Below are positions 1 to 5,234 of a stretch of 8,069 bases of DNA, piece by piece. Every line of letters starts with the position of its first letter. The stretch's first letter is position 1. The notes under the pieces were generated by a model. The model had not been told where the DNA came from and made no database searches. It was given only the letters and a program-made list of their open reading frames with translations. A program made the translations under genes and the position numbers. The stretch comes from an uncultured Pseudomonadota bacterium (GTDB taxonomy: Bacteria > Myxococcota_A > UBA796 > CAJQPC01). The stretch lies in contig CALGIB010000767.1 in the NCBI GenBank assembly GCA_937915955.1, positions 1 through 8,069 on the forward strand, given 5' to 3'.

Positions 1-434
1 TGACCGGGTCCCTGGTTGAAGCCCAGCGGCACCATCAGGCCCATGCCCGGGTGCATCCGCTCGGTCATGAAGAAGGTGAAGGCCAGCACGGCGAGCAGGC
101 CGACCAGGCCCTGGAGCACCGCGAAGGTGGGGATGGCGAAGGCCACCGACTTCGCGCCGCCGCCACCCTCGCCCTGGGCCGGCGTCTGCAGGCTCACCGT
201 GATGAAGACCAGCGCCAGTCCGTGGTAGACGATGCTCTCCAGCGCGTCCGTGTCCAGCGGCAGCAGCGCCAGGGCGGTCGGCCCCAGCACCAGGCCGATG
301 AAGCCCGCGACCATCGAGTCGGGCACGCCCACCTTCTGCAGCGGCGGGATCAGTCGACGCAGGGTCGAGGCGACGAACAGCAGCCCGCAGATCAGCAGGC
401 CGTTGAAGACCAGCCCGCTCTCCCAGAAGACCAT
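1..434 (-). CDS. Sodium/glutamate symporter-like membrane protein (GltS/ESS family), 5' part only
   Basis: The first 144 residues are visible, starting at ATG 432-434; the rest lies beyond the left edge. The protein is very hydrophobic, with probable membrane segments near residues 7-24, 43-60, 68-84 and 98-123, separated by short polar loops and a glycine-rich loop (GEGGGGAK, 88-95). The stretch VGVPDSMVAGFIGL (35-48) resembles the IPEPVAGGL region near the N-terminus of GltS-type sodium/glutamate symporters. GFNQGPG (138-144) resembles the conserved glycine-rich GQGPGQ loop of distant members of that family. The likely role is sodium-coupled uptake of glutamate or another small anion across the inner membrane; the substrate cannot be read from this fragment. 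The gene starts 3 nt after the stop of the TatT-like gene, and GAGG lies about 11 nt before the ATG, so it is probably the downstream gene of a two-gene operon. Another multi-helix anion transporter family remains possible. Confidence 0.68.
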   Translation of the reverse strand, partial: MVFWESGLVFNGLLICGLLFVASTLRRLIPPLQKVGVPDSMVAGFIGLVLGPTALALLPLDTDALESIVYHGLALVFITVSLQTPAQGEGGGGAKSVAFAIPTFAVLQGLVGLLAVLAFTFFMTERMHPGMGLMVPLGFNQGPG

Positions 435-437
435 GGT

Positions 438-1187
438 CTAGAGGTCCTCGAGGAGCTTGGCGGCGGTGTCGCTGTGCCGCCGCGTGCCGGGCGGATCCGG
501 GCTCTCCTTGGGATCCATGGCCGCGGCCCGCTCCAGCAGCGCGCGGGCCTTGTCGTCCTGGTCCTGGGCGATGTAGACCTCGGCCAGGAAGACCAGGTTG
601 ATGCAGGTGGCGTCGCTCTTGTTGGCCTCCTCGAGCAGGCTCGAGGCCTGGTCCAGGTCCTGCAGCGGCCAGGGCAGCTTGTAGAAGAAGCGGCCCAGCA
701 CACGGTTCGGGCCGCCGTGGTCATGGGCGGCGTCGATGGCCGCGGCCTTGCGCGCGTTGGCCTCGAGCTCCTCGCCCAGGCCCTGCTTGACCGAGGCCAT
801 GATGCCCGCGCCGTTGGCATAGGCGCCGATGTTGATGGCGGCCCAGTACCAGCCCTCGACGCGGCTGGGATCCAGGGCCTTGCAGGCCTCGGCCTGATCC
901 CAGCCCTTCCGGGCGACCTCCTCCCGGGCGGCCCCGCTCAGCAGCGTGGCCTGCCAGTAGTAGAAGCGGGACAGCTGGTAGTGGGCCTCGAAGCTGTCAG
1001 GCTTCGCGAGCACCTCGGCCTCGAGCATGGCGAGGGCGGCCTCGGAGTGCCCGCCCCAGTCCCGCATCCTCCAGAGCTTGTCGCTGTCGGACAGGGTCCA
1101 GTCGCCCTCGGCGGCCTCGGCGGCGTGGACGGGAGAGGACAGCGAGGGGCTGGACAGCAGCGCGAGGCTCAACAGAACGGTCGACAT
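438..1187 (-). CDS. Exported TPR protein, TRAP-transporter TatT-component-like
   Basis: A 249-residue protein with a Sec-type signal peptide at 1-22 (hydrophobic LLSLALLSS, cleavage probably after VHA). There is no lipobox cysteine, so it is probably periplasmic. The mature part is helical and TPR-like: helix pairs at about 36-78 (repeated amphipathic pattern with DSFEAHYQLSRFYYW), about 93-125, and 178-226 (ALLERAAAMDP is a typical TPR end). HGGPNRVLGRFFYKLP (157-172) matches the GGP-R-LGR signature I associate with the TatT family, known as the periplasmic T component of some TRAP transporters and common as solo genes in myxobacteria. No TRAP permease is visible here. The next gene, 3 nt downstream, encodes a sodium symporter-like protein, so an accessory or ligand-binding role in transport is plausible but inferred. 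The start is supported by GGAG (1193-1196, read on the minus strand) 5 nt before the ATG. Confidence 0.8.
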   Translation of the reverse strand: MSTVLLSLALLSSPSLSSPVHAAEAAEGDWTLSDSDKLWRMRDWGGHSEAALAMLEAEVLAKPDSFEAHYQLSRFYYWQATLLSGAAREEVARKGWDQAEACKALDPSRVEGWYWAAINIGAYANGAGIMASVKQGLGEELEANARKAAAIDAAHDHGGPNRVLGRFFYKLPWPLQDLDQASSLLEEANKSDATCINLVFLAEVYIAQDQDDKARALLERAAAMDPKESPDPPGTRRHSDTAAKLLEDL

Positions 1188-1257
1188 CAGGACTCCGGGC
1201 AGGCGAGGCTACCGTACGCAAGCGCTGCGCTAGCCGGAGGAGGCCTGAACAGCCGAG
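1188..1257. promoter_or_regulatory. Divergent intergenic region between the TatT-like and aspartic protease genes
   Basis: These 70 nt separate two divergently transcribed genes and must carry the 5' signals of both, unless promoters extend into the coding regions. Shine-Dalgarno-like sequences are visible for each side: GGAG for the minus gene and GGAGGAGG at 1236-1243 for the plus gene. A small palindromic AGCGCT lies near 1221-1226. I see no convincing -35/-10 pair, which is normal for GC-rich deltaproteobacterial DNA, so promoter positions are not assigned. Confidence 0.4.
1193..1196 (-). promoter_or_regulatory. Ribosome binding site of the TatT-like gene
   Basis: GGAG on the minus strand, 5 nt before ATG 1185-1187. 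It is the best Shine-Dalgarno match near this start and fixes it. Confidence 0.6.
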
Positions 1258-2700
1258 ATGCGGCGGAGCTCGCGTCCTCGGAGGACGCAGCGCGCCGTGG
1301 ACTACGCTGCCGGCATGCTCTGGCTGTCGGCCTGCCACCCCAGCGTCTCCACCCCTCAGCCCGAGGTCCGGGCCGAACAGGTCATGGACCTCTGGGTCCA
1401 GGCCCGAGGTCCCCGGGTCCCCTACACGGCGCTGTCGAGCGCGGAGCTGCAGGGACGGGTGGGGGAGCTGCGTCGGAGCCAGGGGGAGGGCGAGGCGAGC
1501 GAGTCGCTTCGCGTGGACGGCATCGAGCTGGGCTGGGGGGTCACCCCAGAGGCGACCTGGGTGCGCGCCCCCGGGCTGGCTCGCGCCCTGGGTGGGCAGG
1601 CCGCGGAGCTGGCCTGGCAGGCGGAGCTGAACGGCGACTGGCGGGAGGTGGTGCAGGTCGAGCTGGTCGGCGAAGACGAGGGGGCCTGGGTGCTGCAGCG
1701 GCGCTGGGCCTGGGGCAGCGAGGACACCGCCTGGATGGACCAGGAGACCGGCCTGCTGCGGGCGCGCGCCCAGGACTCGCCCAGCAAGGGCCCGCCCGAG
1801 ACGCTGGTCGTCCTGCGCTACGAGGAGCACCTGGGCATGCAGGTGCCGGCGGAGCTGCTCTGGGGCCGCGAGCCGCTGGTGGTCGCCGAGACGCTGCTGA
1901 GCGTGCAGCCCGGCGCTCGGGTCATCACGCCCGAGCTGGCGCTGAGGCCCGCCGAGCTGGAGCGCCTCCCCGGGCCGGAGCTCGTGGTCGAGGTCTCGGG
2001 CTGGGACCGCCCCATCGCCATGCTGATCGACACCGGCGCCAGCGCCAGCCTGGTGCCGCTGCGGGGCGGTCGGGGGCTGGAGCTCAGCGTGGACACGCCC
2101 GGCGGATCCGCCCTGGCCGAGCTGGTCGCCGTGCCCGACCTGGCCGGCAACGATCTGGGCGCCGCCCTCGGCCTGGAGCTGCCCTACGGCCTGATCGGGC
2201 GGGACCTGCTCAGCCGAGGCGTCCTGGTCGTCGAGCCCACTCGGGCGCGGCTGCTGCCCGCGCTCCCGGACACCCAGGGGCTGCGACCCGTGCCCATCGA
2301 GCTGGGCCGTGACGGCCAGGCGCTGGTTCACCTGGAGGTCGGAGACCAGCGCGTCACCGCCCTGCTGGACACCGGCGCGATGACCCTGTTCAACCGTCGA
2401 GCGGCGGTGCGCGCGGGCCTGGACGCGAGCCGGGCCCACGGCGCTGGCTCGGTCGCGGGCCTGGACGGGACCCCGGTCCCGCTGTATCGAACGCCCAGCC
2501 CCTCGCTGCGACTGGCAGGGGTCGCGCTCTGCGGGCCCGAGCAGCTGTCCATCGCGGAGCTCCCAGGGCTGCCCGGCATCGTGGATGAGGCCGACGGCGC
2601 GGCCCTGCTGGGACCGGACGCCCTGCCGAGCGTGTGGGCGCTGGACCTGGCCGGCGGCACCCTGTGGCTGGGGGACTGCGCCTCGCCATCACCCGAGTGA
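1258..2700 (+). CDS. Exported protein with two retropepsin-like aspartic protease modules and a LolA-like N-terminal half
   Basis: A 480-residue protein. Two modules each carry an aspartic-protease active-site motif followed by the hydrophobic-glycine motif of the retropepsin fold: IDTGAS with D258 and LIGRDLL (312-318), then LLDTGA with D371 and LLGPDAL (450-456). A retropepsin needs two such aspartates, usually from a homodimer; here one chain could supply both, as in pepsin. Residues about 38-200 begin with AEQVMDLWVQARG and contain DQETGLLRARAQ, a pattern like the LolA-like beta domain that often precedes such proteases in myxobacteria. The N-terminus has an Arg-rich stretch, a short hydrophobic stretch and lipobox LSAC (C26), so a lipoprotein is likely. 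The start is uncertain: ATG 1258 is the first possible (in-frame TGA at 1246), with GGAGGAGG 14 nt upstream; GTG 1297 and ATG 1315 are alternatives but lose the basic n-region. The 3' end overlaps the convergent gene by 12 nt. Substrate unknown; proteolysis is predicted, not shown. Confidence 0.85.
   Translation: MRRSSRPRRTQRAVDYAAGMLWLSACHPSVSTPQPEVRAEQVMDLWVQARGPRVPYTALSSAELQGRVGELRRSQGEGEASESLRVDGIELGWGVTPEATWVRAPGLARALGGQAAELAWQAELNGDWREVVQVELVGEDEGAWVLQRRWAWGSEDTAWMDQETGLLRARAQDSPSKGPPETLVVLRYEEHLGMQVPAELLWGREPLVVAETLLSVQPGARVITPELALRPAELERLPGPELVVEVSGWDRPIAMLIDTGASASLVPLRGGRGLELSVDTPGGSALAELVAVPDLAGNDLGAALGLELPYGLIGRDLLSRGVLVVEPTRARLLPALPDTQGLRPVPIELGRDGQALVHLEVGDQRVTALLDTGAMTLFNRRAAVRAGLDASRAHGAGSVAGLDGTPVPLYRTPSPSLRLAGVALCGPEQLSIAELPGLPGIVDEADGAALLGPDALPSVWALDLAGGTLWLGDCASPSPE
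2689..2700. other. 12-nt convergent overlap holding both stop codons
   Basis: The plus-strand protease gene ends with TGA at 2698-2700 and the minus-strand fusion gene ends with TGA read from 2691-2689. The shared segment TCACCCGAGTGA is nearly self-complementary (TCAC/GTGA arms). There is no space for a separate terminator between the two genes, and I see no strong hairpin with a U-tract next to it. Confidence 0.9.
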
Positions 2701-4518
2701 GCCTTGGACGCCCTGAGCCAGGGCGGGGTCCAGCGCGGCGCCAGGAGTCAGGACCTCGAGGACGGCGACGAAGCGCTGCGCGACGGAGGGGTCCGTCAGC
2801 GGCAGCGCCCCGGCGACCAGCTTGCCCCCCTCGATGACCGGCGCGGGCAGCGCGAGGGCCTCGTCCAGGCCCACGATCCGGAACAAGCCGTGGCCCTCGA
2901 CCCGTGGCCTCAGGGCCAGCGCGATGTGCCCGAAGGTGCGCCGAGGGTTCACCTCGACCACCCGCCGCAGCCTCAGCTCGCCCCCCTCTCGATGCACCAG
3001 CAGGTCCACGCCCCAGTGCCCGTCCAGGGCCAGCTCGCGCCCCAGCTCGCCGTAGCTGGTCGAGAGCCGCTGCTGCCCGACGAAGCGGCTCACCTCGGGC
3101 TCCAGCGCGTGGAACGCGTGCCCCACCAGGTGCCCTTTGTAGTGGCCCGCGCCGCCGCAGAGCGGCCGGGTGATGCCCAGCAGGTTGCGGCCTCGGAACA
3201 CGGCGGACAGATCCAGCACGCGCTCCAGCCAGGGCTCCGCGGTCAACGGCAGGTTGCGTCGGACCCAGCCCTCGGTGTTCGCGTTCAGCGAGCCCTGGAC
3301 CCGCCGCAGGCCCCGTCCGCTGGACGAGAGCTCGGTCTTCAGCACCCAGGGGCCGCCCTCCCCTAGCACATCCTGGACCTCGAGCAGGCTCCGGCAGAGC
3401 CGCGCTCCAGTCAGGTGGATCCAGGCCGATCGGGGCCACAGCCCCGCGCGCTCGGGGCGCACGTCCCCGAAGGGCAGCTCCGGTCCGGCGTCCTCGGGGC
3501 GCTCCGCGACCACCTGGGCCAGCTCCAGCCCCAGGCTCGCCAGCCGCGCCAGGTGGGCCACGCTCGGGGCCCGAGGGGCCAGCACCACGTCGTCCCGGCG
3601 CGACCAGATCAGCGGCAGGGTGGCCATGTCCTGCCGCAGCAGCAAGGTCACGGCGTCCAGGTGGAAGTCCACGCCGCGCTGCTCGACCTCGCAGCCCAGG
3701 TTCATGACGTGCACGCTCGGCCGCCGCCCCTTGCTGCTCCGCCAGACGGACAGGCGCTGGATGCAGTCCTCGTCGATGCCCGCGCGGCGGCGCAGCCCCA
3801 CGTCGAAGCTCTTGCCGCGGGCTCGAGCCGGGGACAGCGGCCGCTCGAGCCTCGAGGTCCAGGCCGTCCAGTCGTCCTCGCCCGCGTCCTTCCAGCGGCG
3901 CAGCCAGTGCAGGCCGTGGGCCACGTGCCGGACCTCGTCTTCGCAGACCTCGTGCAGGACGCGCTCGGTCTGTAGATCCCCGATGGTGCGGAAGGCGGCG
4001 CCGTAGTGCACGCAGTGGTCCAGGTTGGCCTGCTCCAGGGTCAGGCTCATTCCGGCGACGAACTGGGCGGGGTCCCTCGCCCCGGCCAGGCAGCTCCAGA
4101 AGAAGGGACTGGGGGCCAGGTCGCCGAGCTCGACGCCGAAGTGCTGCATGCGCTCCAGGTACAGCCGGAGGTGCCGCTGCTCGTCGATCAGGGTGCGCCC
4201 GAGCCCCAGCCGAAAGGCCCGAGGTGCGTCTGGAAAGCGCAACAACATCAGGGCCATGAGCTCCAGCGCCAGGAGCTCGTGGTTGGCGAAGAAGTGCAGC
4301 ACCCGGCCCCGCACCGAGTCCTGCTCGAGCTGCCCGAGCGAGGGGAACCCGGGTCGGTCTCCGGGCTGATCCAGCCGCAGCCTCGGGGGCCGGGCCGGCC
4401 AGGTCGGAGGCACCACCGCGGACCCGGGGCGGCGATCCTCCAGGCTCTCGGGGCTGCCGAGCTTGTCCTCCAACCCGGGGCTGTAGAGAACGCGCTCGGC
4501 GAGTGTGCGAAGCTCCAT
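2689..4518 (-). CDS. Fusion of a DUF455 ferritin-like (di-iron) domain and an ATP-grasp ligase domain
   Basis: A 609-residue, apparently cytoplasmic protein with no signal peptide or membrane segment. Residues about 1-255 match DUF455: the start MELRTLAERVLYSPGLEDKL is typical, and four helices carry the di-iron pattern E (E81 or E86, in HELLALE), ExxH (E113/H116), E (E162), ExxH (E195/H198). Residues about 268-345 look like a pre-ATP-grasp alpha/beta domain, beginning VHVMNLGCEVEQ. Residues about 360-600 look like ATP-grasp: WVLK with K394, a small-residue loop SSSGRG (398-403), acidic E428 and E432, GVDLLVH (503-509), and the metal/ATP-binding strand EVNPRR (E522, N524, R526). ATP-grasp enzymes join a carboxylate to an amine or thiol, or carboxylate with bicarbonate, through an acyl phosphate; the substrate here is unknown. 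The reading frame is continuous, so this is a true fusion. The start is supported by family similarity, since no clear Shine-Dalgarno sequence precedes it. The gene is back to back with the carbonic anhydrase gene and has no co-directional neighbour. Confidence 0.85.
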   Translation of the reverse strand: MELRTLAERVLYSPGLEDKLGSPESLEDRRPGSAVVPPTWPARPPRLRLDQPGDRPGFPSLGQLEQDSVRGRVLHFFANHELLALELMALMLLRFPDAPRAFRLGLGRTLIDEQRHLRLYLERMQHFGVELGDLAPSPFFWSCLAGARDPAQFVAGMSLTLEQANLDHCVHYGAAFRTIGDLQTERVLHEVCEDEVRHVAHGLHWLRRWKDAGEDDWTAWTSRLERPLSPARARGKSFDVGLRRRAGIDEDCIQRLSVWRSSKGRRPSVHVMNLGCEVEQRGVDFHLDAVTLLLRQDMATLPLIWSRRDDVVLAPRAPSVAHLARLASLGLELAQVVAERPEDAGPELPFGDVRPERAGLWPRSAWIHLTGARLCRSLLEVQDVLGEGGPWVLKTELSSSGRGLRRVQGSLNANTEGWVRRNLPLTAEPWLERVLDLSAVFRGRNLLGITRPLCGGAGHYKGHLVGHAFHALEPEVSRFVGQQRLSTSYGELGRELALDGHWGVDLLVHREGGELRLRRVVEVNPRRTFGHIALALRPRVEGHGLFRIVGLDEALALPAPVIEGGKLVAGALPLTDPSVAQRFVAVLEVLTPGAALDPALAQGVQGSLG

Positions 4519-4524
4519 CGCCGC

Positions 4525-4530
4525 GGAGGT
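4525..4530 (+). promoter_or_regulatory. Ribosome binding site of the LCIB-type carbonic anhydrase gene
   Basis: GGAGGT lies 5 nt before ATG 4536. This near-ideal site selects that start over the in-frame GTG at 4503, which would run into the divergent gene. Confidence 0.8.
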
Positions 4531-4535
4531 ATCCG

Positions 4536-5234
4536 ATGTCCCAGCAGCGAGCCCTGGATCAGGCCCTGAGCAGCAGCCTGCCCGCCAGGCGCTGGGTCCG
4601 CCAGACCCGCCGCCAGCTCAGGCCGCACGGCTTCAACCGGGACAACACCTACGCCGCGACCGGGCTGTGCCGGGACGAGCTGTGTACGCCGCTCGAGGTC
4701 GCGGTCGACCGCACCTGGGGCGAGTCCTTCAACTGCACCAGCCTGGGCGGCCTCCCGACCCTGGGTCGCACCGGCTTCCAGACCCTCGGGCTGCACGCGC
4801 CCCTCGTCGACGGCAAGCGGCGCTATGTCCTCTACTTCCTGGCCCACATCGGCGTCGATCGAGCCGGCACCGCCGGGCTCTGCGAGCGGGGGCGGCGGCA
4901 CGGGCCGTCCTGCGGAGCGCTGGCCAAGGTCCTCGACGAGATGAGCAGGGGCGAGCTCGAGCTCAAGATGGACGGCCACGACCCCGAGTTCAGCCTGCTG
5001 CGCTTCCGCCTGGCCCGGGCCATCGGCAAGGAGAAGGTGACCGACCTGTTCACGCTGACGCGCTACGCCCAGCTGGCCACCCAGCAGGACATCAAGCACC
5101 TGGTCGGCGAGCTTCCCCACAGCGCCGACGTGGCCCTGTTCACCGGCATCCTGGTCCACCTGCCCGAGGAGGACCGCGTGATCCCCGGCGACTGCAGCGC
5201 CCGAGTCGGCGGACGGGTGGTCCCGCTGTCGTGA
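4536..5234 (+). CDS. LCIB-type carbonic anhydrase (theta/beta-like fold)
   Basis: A 232-residue protein without signal peptide, so probably cytoplasmic. It matches the LCIB/C family (limiting-CO2-inducible protein B, also called theta carbonic anhydrase), first known from algae and also present in bacteria. Family blocks in order: GFNRDNTYA (32-40), GLCRDELC (43-50), WGESFNCTSLGG (61-72), GRTGF (77-81), HAP (87-89), YFLAHIG (100-106) and PSCGAL (124-129). C45, H104 and C126 fit the Cys-His-Cys zinc site, with R46/D47 next to the first cysteine as in the family. The reaction would be reversible hydration of CO2 to bicarbonate; some family members show no activity in vitro, so activity is inferred. 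The downstream transglutaminase gene overlaps by 4 nt (GTGA), giving translational coupling, and the divergent fusion gene starts 17 nt away. Assignment is from remembered family motifs, not a search, but the ordered matches make it fairly secure. Confidence 0.82.
   Translation: MSQQRALDQALSSSLPARRWVRQTRRQLRPHGFNRDNTYAATGLCRDELCTPLEVAVDRTWGESFNCTSLGGLPTLGRTGFQTLGLHAPLVDGKRRYVLYFLAHIGVDRAGTAGLCERGRRHGPSCGALAKVLDEMSRGELELKMDGHDPEFSLLRFRLARAIGKEKVTDLFTLTRYAQLATQQDIKHLVGELPHSADVALFTGILVHLPEEDRVIPGDCSARVGGRVVPLS
5231..5234 (+). other. GTGA stop/start overlap
   Basis: The TGA stop of the carbonic anhydrase gene (5232-5234) overlaps the GTG start of the transglutaminase-like gene (5231-5233). Such overlaps usually mean co-transcription and translational coupling by re-initiating ribosomes. 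Confidence 0.8.

Noticed and set aside
3..20. Possible CRISPR, tRNA, rRNA or mobile-element sequence anywhere in the window
   Set aside because: No regularly spaced direct repeats, no cloverleaf-like sequence, no transposase or integrase motif and no terminal inverted repeats were found when reading the window; base composition is uniform.
51..2312. A very long open frame on the plus strand (753 codons)
   Set aside because: It runs antisense to the symporter and TatT-like genes and then out of frame across the protease gene. The translation is low-complexity, rich in Arg, Gly, Gln and Ala, with no recognisable domain. Long shadow frames are expected at this GC content.
997..2439. A 480-codon open frame on the minus strand
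   Set aside because: It is the antisense shadow of the aspartic protease gene; its composition is rich in Gln, Arg, Pro and Gly, with no motif, while the plus strand has clear DTGA motifs and a signal-like N-terminus.
4503..4535. Extension of the carbonic anhydrase gene to an upstream GTG at 4503
   Set aside because: It would overlap the divergent fusion gene, and the strong GGAGGT at 4525-4530 is correctly placed for ATG 4536. Family similarity begins only after that ATG.
4505..5230. Long upstream extension of the transglutaminase-like gene
   Set aside because: This part is the out-of-frame shadow of the carbonic anhydrase gene and is rich in Arg, Pro and Ala. The GTG at 5231 is followed by a signal-like sequence and then the family domain.
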